Below are positions 52,522-62,698 of a stretch of DNA of 64,000 nt, in pieces; positions within the stretch are counted from its first letter, which is position 1; each line of letters opens with the position of its first letter. Location of the stretch: positions 1 to 64,000 of the forward strand of contig NZ_AUBM01000013.1 of the NCBI RefSeq assembly GCF_000429245.1, written 5' to 3'. The notes below the pieces were generated by a model. The model was not told the origin of the DNA. It worked only from the letters and a program-made list of their open reading frames with translations, and searched no databases. The translations under genes and the position numbers were made by a program. This DNA is from Schaalia georgiae DSM 6843. GTDB taxonomy: Bacteria > Actinomycetota > Actinomycetes > Actinomycetales > Actinomycetaceae.

Positions 52522-54204
52522 TCAGATCAGGTCGAGCATGGTCGGCGACACCAGTTTCAGGACGGCCTCGCGCCCCTTGGCGGCCGACGGCGCGTCGGCC
52601 GCGAAAGCGCCCATCTGCTGGCACGTTGCCAGGTCGTGCAGGCGCAGGGCCGCTCGCACCGCGTTGACTTTCGACGGCGCCATCGACAAGGAAGCCACGC
52701 CCAGGCCCGTGAGGACGAGGGCGAGCAGTGGGTCGCCGCCGGCCTCGCCGCACACGCTCACCGGTTTGCCGGTGGCCCGTCCGCCTTTGCAAGCAGCTCG
52801 GATCATCTGCAGAACGGCGGGCTGCCACGGATCGAGCAAGTGCGCCAGATTCCCGTCGAGGCGGTCGGCGGCCATCGTGTACTGCGTGAGGTCGTTCGTC
52901 CCGATGGAGGCGAAATCGACGATGGACAGCAGCTGCTCGGCCCGCAGCGCGGCGGCGGGCACCTCGATCATGATGCCCACCTTCGGCAGGCCCATGCCCC
53001 GCGCCTTGTCGGCGAACCACGTCGCCTCATCGGCGGTGGCGACCATCGGCGCCATGACCCACAGGTCGGCGTCCGTCGCCTTGTGCGCCGCGGCGAGCGC
53101 CGCCAACTGGGTGTCGATGAGGTCCTCGCGGACCTGGCACAGGCGCAGACCGCGCCGCCCCAGGGCGGGGTTCTCCTCGGCGCCCAGATCGGCGAAGCTG
53201 AGGGGCTTGTCGGCTCCCGCGTCCAGCGTGCGCACGACGACCCGCCGTCCGCCGAATGCCTTGAGCACGTTCGTGTAGGTCTCCGTCTGCTCCTCCAGGG
53301 TGGGGGCGTCGGAGCGCTCGAGGAAGAGGAACTCCGTGCGGAACAGGCCCGAGCCCTCGAGGTCGTAGGTCGCCGCCCTCTGGGCGTCATCGACTGTGCC
53401 GATATTGGCCAGCAGTTTCACGCGGTACCCGTCGTAGGTCGCACCCTCTCCGGAGGAACCAGCGAGCGCCACCGCACGTCTGCGGGAGCGCTCCTCCAGC
53501 AGCGAGACCTCCTCCGGGGTCGGCGCGACGATGACCTCGCCAACGCCGCCGTCGAGGGCCAGGACCTCGCCGTCGCTCACACCCATGATGCCCGTGGCCT
53601 TCACAATGGCGGGGATTCCCAGCTGGGCCGCCAGGATCGCCGTGTGCGAGGTCGGCCCCCCCACCTCGGTGATGATGCCCTTGACGGTGCCGGGGTCGAG
53701 GGTCGCTGTCTCAGCGGGGGCCAGGTCGTGGGCGACCAGGATCGCCTCGCCGTCCAGTGCGGGCACCCCCGGCTCGGGGAGGCCCCGCAGTTCGCTGATC
53801 GCCCGGTCGCGGACGTCGTAGAGATCGGTGGCGCGCTCGGCCATGTAGCCGCCGAGGCCCCGCAGCATCTCCGCGTACTCCTCGACCGCCGCGTGGACGG
53901 CCGCGGTCACGCCCATGCCCTTCTTGAGCTTCTTGTCGACGGCCTTGGCCAGGCCACGGTCCGCCGCAAGTTTCGCGGTCGCCTTCAAGATCGCCTTGGT
54001 CTCCTCGGGAGCGGTCTCCTCGCGGGCTTTCAGGCGCGCGGATACGGCGGCGAACGCCTCGCGGACGCGGGCGCCGTCCGCCGCCGGATCCGTGCAGGCG
54101 GGCTCTGCGGCGTCCACGCCCGGCGCGGGCTGGACGAGGGCAGCCGGGGCCGAAGCGGTGCCCGCCGACACGCCTATGCCGTGCAGAACAGTGTGCTCGC
54201 CCAC
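52522..54204 (-). CDS. ptsI: PTS enzyme I (phosphoenolpyruvate-protein phosphotransferase)
   Basis: 560 residues from a GTG. The phosphohistidine site is GGPTSHTAI (His187). The PEP-binding domain has the conserved GTNDLTQYTMAADR and, near the end, the Cys of VCGEAGGDP. It passes phosphate from PEP to HPr for all PTS sugars. It lies four bases after ptsH. Confidence 0.97.
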   Translation of the reverse strand: MGEHTVLHGIGVSAGTASAPAALVQPAPGVDAAEPACTDPAADGARVREAFAAVSARLKAREETAPEETKAILKATAKLAADRGLAKAVDKKLKKGMGVTAAVHAAVEEYAEMLRGLGGYMAERATDLYDVRDRAISELRGLPEPGVPALDGEAILVAHDLAPAETATLDPGTVKGIITEVGGPTSHTAILAAQLGIPAIVKATGIMGVSDGEVLALDGGVGEVIVAPTPEEVSLLEERSRRRAVALAGSSGEGATYDGYRVKLLANIGTVDDAQRAATYDLEGSGLFRTEFLFLERSDAPTLEEQTETYTNVLKAFGGRRVVVRTLDAGADKPLSFADLGAEENPALGRRGLRLCQVREDLIDTQLAALAAAHKATDADLWVMAPMVATADEATWFADKARGMGLPKVGIMIEVPAAALRAEQLLSIVDFASIGTNDLTQYTMAADRLDGNLAHLLDPWQPAVLQMIRAACKGGRATGKPVSVCGEAGGDPLLALVLTGLGVASLSMAPSKVNAVRAALRLHDLATCQQMGAFAADAPSAAKGREAVLKLVSPTMLDLI

Positions 54205-54208
54205 GAGC

Positions 54209-54475
54209 TCACTCCTTGTCCAGATCGCGGGACAGCAGGGCGACCAGGGAGTCGAGGACCTCTGCGGCGTTGTCGTCGTCAGTGGACAGGGTCACAACGT
54301 CCCCGTGCTTCGCGCCGAGCGTCATGATCTCCAGGAGCGACGCGGCGTCGGCTTCCTCCCCGTTGAAGGAGATGGTGACGTCGACGCCCGTCTCATCCAC
54401 GGCCTCGGCGAGGACTGAAGCGGGTCGCGCATGCAAGCCGACGGCGGAGGCGATCGCTACGGTGCGGGAAATCAT
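54209..54475 (-). CDS. ptsH: PTS phosphocarrier protein HPr
   Basis: 88 residues. His15 in VGLHARPAS is the phosphorylation site; Ser46 is present (DAASLLEIM). It takes phosphate from enzyme I to the sugar-specific components such as the EIIBCA at 55.9 kb. It leads the ptsHI operon, with a LacI-type palindrome upstream. Confidence 0.97.
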   Translation of the reverse strand: MISRTVAIASAVGLHARPASVLAEAVDETGVDVTISFNGEEADAASLLEIMTLGAKHGDVVTLSTDDDNAAEVLDSLVALLSRDLDKE

Positions 54476-54499
54476 GGTCGATCCTTTCGGTCGCGGGTA

Positions 54500-54515
54500 T
54501 GTCCATCGTTAGACA
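54500..54515. promoter_or_regulatory. LacI-type operator-like TGTCCATCGTTAGACA upstream of ptsH
   Basis: Six of eight symmetric positions match, with a central CG as in LacI-family operators. It lies 25 bp before ptsH and 206 bp before the LacI gene, so the sugar repressor may also tune the general PTS genes. Weak to moderate support. Confidence 0.45.
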
Positions 54516-54720
54516 CATTGGCCCGTGCCCCCATGGTATGGGCTGGATACCCTTTTGGACAATGGCCGGATAGGAGAACGCGCCATGATCTGCGCCCCAC
54601 CGCAGCCAACCCTGGTGCTCGGACGCGGCACCTGCGGCGGGGCGCCCGGCTGGGAAACTACACTGGTCCTGTGAAGGCACATTCCCCGGTGCCCCCGCTG
54701 ACGACCAGTTTGGAGGAGAC

Positions 54721-55728
54721 GTGGCACGCTCCCACGAGCCGACCCTGGCCGATGTCGCCGAGCGCGCCGGCGTTTCGGTGACGACCGTGTCGCGGGTGCT
54801 CAACGCCCGCGGCTACCTCTCCCAGGACGCCAAGGACAGGGTGGCCCGCGCCATCGAGGATCTCGGGTACCGGCCCAACCAGGTCGCTCGCGCCCTGCAC
54901 GGGAAGAAGACGAACACCATCGGCCTGATAATCCCCACGGTGGCACTGCCCTTCTTCGGGGAACTGGCCGTGGAGGTCGAGAACGCGCTGGCCGACGGCG
55001 GCTACCGGATCCTCATCTGCAACTCCCTTGGCCGCGCCGACCGCGAGCGCGAGTACTTGAACCTGCTCATCGGCAACAGGGTGGACGGCATCATATCCGG
55101 CGCGCACAACGAGGGCCTGTGCGAGTACGAGTCGATCCGCATGCCGCTGGTGACCATCGACAGGGACTTGTCCCCCACGATCCCCAACGTGCGGTGCGAC
55201 AACCGCGGCGCCGGGCGAATGGCCACGGAGAAGCTCCTCGAGGCGGGGGCGCGCCGCCCGGCCCTGCTCACCTCGCGCTCGGGCGCGCACAACTTGCGCG
55301 AGCAGGGCTACAGGGACGCCCTGGCGGACACGGGGGCCGAGCCCCTGGTTCTCGCGGTCCCCTTCGACACCCCCAGCCCCCTCAGGCAGAGACGGGTCGA
55401 GGAGGCCCTCGACTCCATCGCCGGGCGCTTCGACGCGGTCTTCGCCACCGACGACCTGGCCGCCGCCGAGGTGCTGGAATGGGCGAGGGGGCGCGGCGTC
55501 GATGTGCCCTCACGGCTCAAGGTGGTCGGGTTCGACGGGACGACGGCGATCCGGCGCGCCCTGCCCGCCCTGGCCACCATCCGCCAGCCCCTCGACCTCA
55601 TCGCCCGCAAGGCCGTCGAGCTCCTGGTCGCCCAGATCGACGGGTCCGGGCCCTCCCCCGGGGACGCGGGCGGGGTGCCGTCGGCGGTCGAGTTCCCCGT
55701 TGCCTTCCTGCCGGGCCGTACCCTTTGA
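54721..55728 (+). CDS. LacI family repressor, probably of sucrose genes
   Basis: 335 residues from GTG after GGAGGAGAC. The HTH TLADVAERAGVSVTTVSR and VLNARGYLSQ, the hinge ARALHGKKTN and the periplasmic-binding-like ligand domain (GLIIPTVALPFFGELAVEVE; VGFDGTTAIRRALPALATI) are complete. It converges on the EIIBCA gene and is the natural candidate to control that gene and the GH32 gene (ScrR role, inferred). Confidence 0.92.
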   Translation: MARSHEPTLADVAERAGVSVTTVSRVLNARGYLSQDAKDRVARAIEDLGYRPNQVARALHGKKTNTIGLIIPTVALPFFGELAVEVENALADGGYRILICNSLGRADREREYLNLLIGNRVDGIISGAHNEGLCEYESIRMPLVTIDRDLSPTIPNVRCDNRGAGRMATEKLLEAGARRPALLTSRSGAHNLREQGYRDALADTGAEPLVLAVPFDTPSPLRQRRVEEALDSIAGRFDAVFATDDLAAAEVLEWARGRGVDVPSRLKVVGFDGTTAIRRALPALATIRQPLDLIARKAVELLVAQIDGSGPSPGDAGGVPSAVEFPVAFLPGRTL

Positions 55729-55765
55729 CGCCCCACTAGCCGCACCCTCTGACGCCGGAGCCGGT

Positions 55766-55876
55766 ACCGGCTCCAACGGGGCGGGCACGAGGAGCGCGCG
55801 CAGGGGGCGGACGTGTACCGTTTCCCAACCGGCTCCAACGGGGCGGGCAACGAGGAGCGCGCGCAGGGGGCGGACG
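55766..55876. repeat. Two 48-49-bp direct repeats between the LacI gene and the EIIBCA gene
   Basis: ACCGGCTCCAACGGGGCGGG starts each copy, at 55766-55813 and 55828-55876; the second has one extra base. They occupy the intergenic region between convergent genes and may hold terminators. Confidence 0.75.
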
Positions 55877-55909
55877 CCGAAGCGCCCGCCCCCTCCGCCG
55901 GGAACCGGA

Positions 55910-57955
55910 TCACGCGGTGGGCTGCGCGGCCTCCTTCGGGACGACCGTGAGCAGCGCCCCTCCGGGGGCGACCTCGCCCTCGGCGTCCGGGGTGACGGAC
56001 GCGAACTTCTTCTTGTTGGTGACGACCACGGGGGTGACGGTGTCGTATCCGGCCTCGCGGATCACGTCGAGGTCCACCTCGGCCAGCACGTCGCCGCGGC
56101 GCACCACGTCGCCCTTGGCGACCTTGGGGGTGAAGCCCTTGCCGTCGAGCTTGACGGTGTCCATACCGATGTGGATGAGCACCTGGACGCCGGAGGCCGA
56201 CTTGATGCCGTAGGCGTGGCCCGTCGGGAAGGCGACCGTCACCTTCCCGTCGCAGGGCGCCACGACGACGCCGCTGGAGGGCTCGATGGCGATGCCGGGG
56301 CCCAGCATCCCCTTCGCGAAGGACTCGTCCTTCACTTGGCCCAGGGGCACGGCGGTTCCCGCCATCGGGGAGGTGAGGGTGAGATCGGCCTTGGCCTCGG
56401 CGCTGAACTCGACCGCGGACGCGGCGGCGGGCGCGGCGACCGACGGGGCCGCGGAAGCGGGGGCCGCCGCAGCAGCGGGAGCGGTGGCGGCAGAGTCGGC
56501 ACCAGCGGCCCCATCGACCATGTCGGCCCTGCCCCGCGTGGAGGCGTAGGCCAGGGTGGCGGCGAAGGCGAGGACGAACACGAGGACCTCGAGGGCCAGG
56601 TACGCGGGGATCGAAGCGGGGATGATGGACACGAAACCGGCGAAGCCCGCGGCGCCCAGGGCCTGGCCGCGCACGCCGAGGAGCGCGACTCCGGCGGAGC
56701 CGATCGCCGCGGCGCCCATCCCGATGAAGAAGGGCCAGCGCAGGCGCAGGTTGACGCCGAAGATCGCGGGCTCGGTGATGCCGAAGACTGCGGAGACGCC
56801 GCCTGCGCCCGCCAGGCCCTTCATCTTCGCGTTGCGGCACTTGAAGAAGACCGCCAGCGCGGCAGCGCCCTGGGCCACGTTCGCCATGGACGCCACGGGG
56901 AAGATGAAGTCGCCGAGGCCGCCGTTGGAGGGCAGCAGGGGGATCTCGATGGCGGGGAAGGACTGGTGGAGGCCGGTGACGACGATCGGGGAGTAGAAGA
57001 AGCCGAAGAGGAGGCCGCCGACCGGGCCGAGCGTCCCGTACAGCCAGTCGATGCCGCTGGTCAGCTGGTTGGAGATCTCACGGGTGATGGGGCCGACGAC
57101 GACGAAGGCCAGGAACCCGGTGACGAGCAGCGTGATGAGCGGCGTGAGCAGGAAGTCGGCCGTGCCCTTGAAGACCTTGTGCAGCCTCTTCTCGATCAGG
57201 CACAGGATCCACGTGACGACCAGGGTGGGGATGACCATCGCCTGGTAGCCGACCTTCGTGACCTCCAGGCCGAAGAGGTGCCACACGGAGGACTGGTTCG
57301 AGTAGCTCCAGAAGGCGCTCGCCTCGTCGGGCTTGGCCATCGAGTAGGCGCTGAGCAGGGAGGGCGAGACCATCGCCGCGCCCATCGCGGCGCCGAGGTA
57401 CACGTTCCCGCCGAAGCGCTTGGCCGACGAGAAGCCGACCAGGATCGGCAGCGAGGCGAAGGCCGCGGAGGACACCAGGTTGATGAGCGAGTCGTAGTCC
57501 TCCAGCCAGGGGAACATCTGCACGACGGACTGCTCGGCGAAGAGGCCCTCGGCCTTGAGGACGGAGTGGAGGGCCATCAGGAGGCCGCCGGCGATCAGGG
57601 CCGGCAGGATCGGGACGAAGATGTCGGCGATCATCTTGATGAAGCGGGAGAACAGGTTCCCGCCCTGCTCGGCCTCTTCCTTGGCCTCATCCTTGGAGAC
57701 CTGGCGCACCCCGTGGTCGTCGACCATGTGCTGGAAGACCTGGTCGACGTCGCCGGGGCCGACGATGATCTGGAACATTCCGCCGGCGGCGAAGGTGCCC
57801 TTGAGCTCCTCGTTGTCGTCCAGTGCCTGCTGGTTGATCTTGTCCGGGTCGACGATCACCAGTCTGAGTCGCGTCGCGCAGTGGGCCGCTGCGCTGATGT
57901 TCGACGGTCCGCCGATTGCCTCGACGACCTCGGTTGCCACCTTGGCGTGATCCAT
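55910..57955 (-). CDS. PTS sugar transporter EIIBCA, probably sucrose-specific
   Basis: 681 residues from ATG 57955 (MDHAKVATEVV). EIIB has Cys26 (AAAHCATRLR); EIIC follows with about ten membrane helices (GGNLFSRFIKMIADIFVPIL, KRFGGNVYLGAAMGAAM). After an Ala-rich linker, EIIA carries the His in VQVLIHIGMDTVKL. It belongs to the glucose-glucoside/beta-glucoside-sucrose family. Sucrose is inferred from the adjacent GH32 gene. The upstream CAATCGATTG is a likely operator. Confidence 0.92.
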   Translation of the reverse strand: MDHAKVATEVVEAIGGPSNISAAAHCATRLRLVIVDPDKINQQALDDNEELKGTFAAGGMFQIIVGPGDVDQVFQHMVDDHGVRQVSKDEAKEEAEQGGNLFSRFIKMIADIFVPILPALIAGGLLMALHSVLKAEGLFAEQSVVQMFPWLEDYDSLINLVSSAAFASLPILVGFSSAKRFGGNVYLGAAMGAAMVSPSLLSAYSMAKPDEASAFWSYSNQSSVWHLFGLEVTKVGYQAMVIPTLVVTWILCLIEKRLHKVFKGTADFLLTPLITLLVTGFLAFVVVGPITREISNQLTSGIDWLYGTLGPVGGLLFGFFYSPIVVTGLHQSFPAIEIPLLPSNGGLGDFIFPVASMANVAQGAAALAVFFKCRNAKMKGLAGAGGVSAVFGITEPAIFGVNLRLRWPFFIGMGAAAIGSAGVALLGVRGQALGAAGFAGFVSIIPASIPAYLALEVLVFVLAFAATLAYASTRGRADMVDGAAGADSAATAPAAAAAPASAAPSVAAPAAASAVEFSAEAKADLTLTSPMAGTAVPLGQVKDESFAKGMLGPGIAIEPSSGVVVAPCDGKVTVAFPTGHAYGIKSASGVQVLIHIGMDTVKLDGKGFTPKVAKGDVVRRGDVLAEVDLDVIREAGYDTVTPVVVTNKKKFASVTPDAEGEVAPGGALLTVVPKEAAQPTA

Positions 57956-58027
57956 GACTGACCACATTCCTTTCTGCGAGTCCCAGGCGCAACGACTCTG
58001 TCACGCGACGCGCTGGGCGGTGTGTAG

Positions 58028-58037
58028 CAATCGATTG
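58028..58037. promoter_or_regulatory. LacI-type operator CAATCGATTG upstream of the EIIBCA gene
   Basis: A perfect 10-bp palindrome with central CG, 73 bp before the EIIBCA start, in the 172-bp gap that follows the GH32 gene. It is consistent with binding by the nearby LacI repressor. Confidence 0.55.
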
Positions 58038-58127
58038 ACATACTAGGTTCGCGCGACGACGACACGCAAGAGTCGACCGCAGTTTTCCCTGGCGGGAGCC
58101 CTGAGAGGCTCAACACACCGATATGGG

Positions 58128-59618
58128 TCAGTCCGCCCGCGCGGCCCGCGCGTCGGCCACTCGCACCGCTCCCCCGGCCGTGCCCAGGGCGAGCCCCGAC
58201 CCCGCGCCCTCCAGGAAGGAGCGCAGGGTGAAGGCGAGGCGCCCCCCGCCCAGGAAGATCTCCGTGATCGACCGGTCGTGCACGACTTCGACCGACCCGG
58301 CCCACCCGGGTTCCAGGCTGACGCGCCGGATCCCCCCGTGCGGGTAGCGGGTGCGCGAGCGGTCCACCTCCAGAAGTGACTCCGAGAGGCGGATGACCAG
58401 GCCGGAGTCGGCGCCGACGCGCATTTCCAGGCACGCTCCCGGCTCGTGGGCCAGGGAGGCGCTGAAGCGCCATGAGCGGGAGGACTCCAGGGCTGCCACT
58501 CGCGCGCCGTCCCCATCCACCGAGTCAGGGAAGCCGATGTGCTCCAGGGGCAGTCCCGGCAGGTGGGGGCGCTGCACGAGTCGCCGATCGGCCAGGGCGA
58601 GGCCACGCGGCGCCGTGAGCGCATGGACCCACCCCCCGGTGCTGATCGACGGCTGGTCGTCCTCGCCCGCGTTGCCGGCCCATCCGAGCAGCAGCGCCGG
58701 GTCGGCCCGGCCCCACGCGCGGGCGCGGTCGGCGAACACCTGGGGCGCGTAGAACTCGAAGCCGCGGTCCACTTCCCAGTAGTCCCCGTCGGCGCCCCGG
58801 AACTCGGTGCCCACCAGTTCCCCCACCATGTAGACGCAGGGGAAGACGTTCTCGAAGCCCTCGCGCTCGGGGGCGATGCCCTGCGGGCAGAAGATGAGCA
58901 CGTCGCGGTCGCGCCCGCTCTCCTCGTCGCGCAGGCGCACCAGGTTCGGGCACTCCCACATGTAGCCGAAACGGTCGAAGGCCCCACCCGCGTCCGGGAA
59001 GGACAGCTCCCCCTCGCAGTGCCATTCGCGCAGGTCGGAGGAGCGGTAGAGCAGGACCGTCCCCGTGAGGTCCTCGCGCTGGGCGCCCAGGAGCATCCGG
59101 TAGGAGCCCTGCGGGTCGTCGGGATCGCGCCACACCTGAGGGTCCCGGAAGTGCGCGGTGTAGCCCTCGGGCTGGCTCGCGATGACCGGGGGAACGACTT
59201 TTGTGAACCGGCGCAGGTCGGGGGTGGTGACGACGCACTGGGTGGCCTCGCGCTCCCCCGTGTCGGCGTCCTTGTAGTTGCCGGTGTACCACAGCTCGAC
59301 GCCGTCGTCGGTGCCGATCGCCGTGCCCGAGTACGCGCCGTTGCGGTCCTGGCGCGAGTCGGGCAGGATCGCGGGCGGCAGGTACGTCCAATGCACGAGG
59401 TCGGTCGAGCGGGCGTGCCCCCAGTACACGAGTTTGCGCGGGTGCTCGGGCGTGTACTGGAAGAAGGCGTGGTAGGTGCCAGAATCGACGATCAGCCCGT
59501 TCGGGTCGTTGAGGCGCCCCACCGGCGGGGCGACGTGGAACAACGGGTGGTCGGGGTCCTGGCGGGCCAGGGAGGCGCGTTCGGCGTTGAGCGCGGAGAG
59601 CATGAAGTCTTCAGCCAT
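58128..59618 (-). CDS. Glycoside hydrolase family 32, sucrose-6-phosphate hydrolase
   Basis: 496 residues. GH32 motifs: RLNDPNG (Asp38 nucleophile), FRDPQVW (RDP transition-state stabiliser) and MWECPNL (acid/base Glu). No signal peptide, so it acts in the cytosol on sucrose-6-phosphate delivered by the EIIBCA next door. The C-terminal beta-sandwich (ACLEMRVGADSGLVIRLSES) is present. Confidence 0.95.
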   Translation of the reverse strand: MAEDFMLSALNAERASLARQDPDHPLFHVAPPVGRLNDPNGLIVDSGTYHAFFQYTPEHPRKLVYWGHARSTDLVHWTYLPPAILPDSRQDRNGAYSGTAIGTDDGVELWYTGNYKDADTGEREATQCVVTTPDLRRFTKVVPPVIASQPEGYTAHFRDPQVWRDPDDPQGSYRMLLGAQREDLTGTVLLYRSSDLREWHCEGELSFPDAGGAFDRFGYMWECPNLVRLRDEESGRDRDVLIFCPQGIAPEREGFENVFPCVYMVGELVGTEFRGADGDYWEVDRGFEFYAPQVFADRARAWGRADPALLLGWAGNAGEDDQPSISTGGWVHALTAPRGLALADRRLVQRPHLPGLPLEHIGFPDSVDGDGARVAALESSRSWRFSASLAHEPGACLEMRVGADSGLVIRLSESLLEVDRSRTRYPHGGIRRVSLEPGWAGSVEVVHDRSITEIFLGGGRLAFTLRSFLEGAGSGLALGTAGGAVRVADARAARAD

Positions 59619-59837
59619 GGGCCGAGGATAACAGGAACGGACCCCCTGGCCGAAGGGGCCCGGGGTGTGAGGCCGAACGCCCCAGCGGGGGCCGCAGCGC
59701 CAGACGGCATCCCCGCAGGACCCACGGCACGAGGCGGGCGCCCCACGGGGATCCGCCCAGCCCGCAGTGCGCTAACCCTCCGGGGCATTGTGCAGGTGCG
59801 CAACACCCCCGGGCAGCCCGGCCCGCGGCCCCTCCCC

Positions 59838-61679
59838 TCAGGCGCCCGTGACGTCGTCGGGAACGGAGGCGGCGTAGCGCGCCAGCTCCTCGTCGACGAT
59901 GGCCTCGTCCAGTTTGACGAAAACCGGGGTGGGCTTGGCGACGGGAGTGCCCACGGTGACCGGGTGGCGCTCCCAGGTGGGCACGCTCGTGTAGTCGCCC
60001 GTGATGATCGGGTAGGAGGAGCGGCCCTCGAAGCCGGAGGGCAGGACCTGCGGGTCCAGCTCCTCGGCCTCCTCGATGACCGGCATGGGAGCGATCCGCC
60101 CCTCGCCCCCCATGACGCGGTCCACGTCGTTGGCGGCGTGGGGCAGGAACGGGGAGAGCATGAGGTTCAGGTCGGCGACCGCCTGGGCGAGGGTCCACAG
60201 GACGGTGGCGAGGCGCTCGCGTTGCTCGGGGGCCTTGAGCTTGAAGGGCGCGGTGTCGGTGACGTACTTGTTGGCCTCGCCGACCAGGCGCATCGCCTCA
60301 GACAGGGCGGCCTTCTGGCGGTGGTGGCGGATCAGTCCGCCGACGGTGGCGAAGCCCGCCTCGACGGCGTCCAGGAGGGCGCGGTCGATGTCCTCCAGTT
60401 CGCCGGGGGCGGGGATCCCGCCGAACTTCTTGGCGATCATGGAGGCCGTTCGGTTGACCAGGTTGCCCCAGCCGGCGACGAGCTCGCCGTTGGTGCGGCG
60501 CACGAACTCGGCCCATGTGAAGTCCGAGTCGGAGGTCTCCGGGCCGGCGGCGCTGATGAAGTAGCGCAGGGCGTCGGCCTGGTAGCGCTCCAGGAAGTCG
60601 CGCACGTAGATGACGATGCCGTGGGAGGAGGAGAACTTCTTGCCCTCCATGGTGAGGAACTCGGAGGAGACGACCTCGGTGGGCAGGTTGAGTACGCCCA
60701 GGTCGCCGGGGCGTCCGCCGCGGTCGCCCTGCCCGTTGTAGCCGAGCATCTCGGCGGGCCAGATCTGGGAGTGGAAGACGATGTTGTCCTTGCCCATGAA
60801 GTAGTAGGACAGGGTCTCGGGGTCGTTCCACCACTTGCGCCACGCCTCGGGGTCGCCGGTGCGCCGCGCCCACTCGATGGAGGCGCTGAGGTAGCCGATG
60901 ACGGCGTCGAACCACACGTAGAGGCGCTTGGTGGGCTGGTCCTCCCAGCCGGGCACCGGGATGCCCCAGTCGATGTCGCGCGTCATGGCGCGCGGGCGGA
61001 TGTCACTCAGGAAGTTCTTGGAGAACTTGATGACGTTGGGGCGCCACGTGCCCGACTGCTCGCGCTCGTCGAGCCACTGCGACAGGGCCCGCGCCAGGGC
61101 GGGCAGGTCCAGGAAGTAGTGGGTGGACTCCACGAACTCGGGGGTCTCGCCGTTGATGCGCGAGCGCGGGTCGATGAGCTCGGTGGGATCCAACTGGTTG
61201 CCGCAGTTGTCGCACTGGTCGCCACGCGCCCCCTCGGCACCGCAGATCGGGCAGGTGCCCTCGATGTAGCGGTCGGGCAGGGTGCGCCCGGTGGAGGGGG
61301 AGATGGCGGCGCGCGTGACCTGTTCGATCATGTAGCCGTTGTCGCGCACGGTCGCGAACATGTCCTGGACGACCCGGTAGTGGTTGCCGGCGGTTGTGCG
61401 GGTGAAGAGGTCGTAGGACAGGCCGAGCGCCACCAGGTCCTCGACGATGAGGCGGTTGTTGCGGTCGGCGAGCTCCCGGGCGCTGACCCCCTCGCTGTCC
61501 GCGGCGACCAGGATCGGGGTGCCGTGCTCGTCGGTGCCGGACACCATGAGCACGTCGTGCCCGGCCATGCGCATGTAGCGGGAGAAAACGTCGGAGGGGA
61601 CACCGAATCCCGCGACGTGGCCGATATGACGGGGGCCGTTGGCGTAGGGCCATGCGACGGCGGACAGAATGCGACTCAT
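59838..61679 (-). CDS. metG: Methionyl-tRNA synthetase
   Basis: 613 residues from ATG 61679. It has HIGH (residues 18-21) in [14 protein letters not shown], two CxxC zinc knuckles ([15 protein letters not shown]) and the KMSKS-equivalent KKFSSSHG. Upstream frames to 61973 are open but not needed. It charges initiator and elongator tRNA-Met. It is near rsmI, as in many actinobacteria. Confidence 0.98.
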   Translation of the reverse strand: MSRILSAVAWPYANGPRHIGHVAGFGVPSDVFSRYMRMAGHDVLMVSGTDEHGTPILVAADSEGVSARELADRNNRLIVEDLVALGLSYDLFTRTTAGNHYRVVQDMFATVRDNGYMIEQVTRAAISPSTGRTLPDRYIEGTCPICGAEGARGDQCDNCGNQLDPTELIDPRSRINGETPEFVESTHYFLDLPALARALSQWLDEREQSGTWRPNVIKFSKNFLSDIRPRAMTRDIDWGIPVPGWEDQPTKRLYVWFDAVIGYLSASIEWARRTGDPEAWRKWWNDPETLSYYFMGKDNIVFHSQIWPAEMLGYNGQGDRGGRPGDLGVLNLPTEVVSSEFLTMEGKKFSSSHGIVIYVRDFLERYQADALRYFISAAGPETSDSDFTWAEFVRRTNGELVAGWGNLVNRTASMIAKKFGGIPAPGELEDIDRALLDAVEAGFATVGGLIRHHRQKAALSEAMRLVGEANKYVTDTAPFKLKAPEQRERLATVLWTLAQAVADLNLMLSPFLPHAANDVDRVMGGEGRIAPMPVIEEAEELDPQVLPSGFEGRSSYPIITGDYTSVPTWERHPVTVGTPVAKPTPVFVKLDEAIVDEELARYAASVPDDVTGA

Positions 61680-61984
61680 GGGTCCAAGCCTAATGCCCGG
61701 GGCCACCGAACTCAGAACCGGGGAGTGCTGCCTCTGGACCGGGGAGCACTGCCCCGCCGCGGTGCGGGGGCGGGAAACGCGGCCCCACCGCTGGGCGCGT
61801 GCGGATCGTCTGCGTCTCCGGCCTCGTGGACGGCCCCCCACTACCCCATCACTGGACGCATGCGGGAAACGCGGCCCCGAGGCGGGCCTCGTCGACTCGA
61901 CGGAGCGCGGGCGCCACCGCGCGGGAACGGGCGCCGCAGCGGTGCTACCGTTGGGGGGCGACGGCGCGGCCAAGAGGAGGAGTC

Positions 61985-62542
61985 ATGACACGAGCGCTCA
62001 TTATCGTCGATGTCCAACCGACCTTCTGCGAGGGGGGCGAGCTCCCTGTGGAGGGCGGCAACGCCGTCGCCCGGCGCGTCGCGGAGCACGTGACCGCCCA
62101 CCGCGGCGACTACGCGCTGGTGGCGACCACGCAGGACTGGCACATCGACCCGGGCGCACATTTCTCGGACGAGCCGGATTTCGTGGACACGTGGCCCCGG
62201 CACGGCGTCGCGGGGACCCCCGGTGCCATGCTCCACCCGGCCCTGGACGGCCTCGCAGCCGACATCACTGTGAAGAAGGGCCAGTACGCGGCCGCCTACT
62301 CGGGTTTCGAAGGGACCACCGAGGACGGGCGCGCTCTCGCGGAGGCGCTGCGCGGGGCGGGCATCACCGACGTGGACGTCGTCGGCCTGGCGCTGTCGCA
62401 CTGCGTGTGCGAGACGGCCCTGGACGCCCTTCGCGAGGGCTTCGGAGTGAGGGTTGTCGAGGGCCTCACCGCCCCGGTCTCCCCCGAGCTGGGCGAGGCC
62501 GCGAAGGAACGGATGCGCTCAGCGGGGGTGGAGGTCGTCTAG
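61985..62542 (+). CDS. pncA: Nicotinamidase, isochorismatase family
   Basis: 185 residues after GAGGAGGAGTC. Catalytic Asp9 (IIVDVQ), Lys97/98 (TVKKGQY) and Cys140 (LSHCVCETA), with metal ligands Asp51, His53 and His59 (DWHIDPGAH), are all present. It converts nicotinamide to nicotinate for NAD salvage. It is divergent from metG. Confidence 0.93.
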   Translation: MTRALIIVDVQPTFCEGGELPVEGGNAVARRVAEHVTAHRGDYALVATTQDWHIDPGAHFSDEPDFVDTWPRHGVAGTPGAMLHPALDGLAADITVKKGQYAAAYSGFEGTTEDGRALAEALRGAGITDVDVVGLALSHCVCETALDALREGFGVRVVEGLTAPVSPELGEAAKERMRSAGVEVV

Positions 62543-62698
62543 CTCCGCCGCCGACGGCGAGGAGGGAGCAGTCCCTCCCGCACTCGTCGACGAGGCGGGG
62601 GCCGGGCGCTGGCGGACTCCGGCACCGGGTGCGGGGCACGGGTAGATGCACTGCCTCCTTGTCGGGTGCGGGCGCGGGGCGAGGACAGCGCGATTACC

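Noticed and set aside
55502-57961. An 819-codon plus-strand frame over the EIIBCA gene
   Set aside because: Opposite strand of a clear PTS gene, low-complexity Asp/Gly/Arg-rich product.
58539-61988. An 1149-codon plus-strand frame over the GH32 and metG genes
   Set aside because: Both genes on the minus strand have full family motifs; the opposite frame is composition only.
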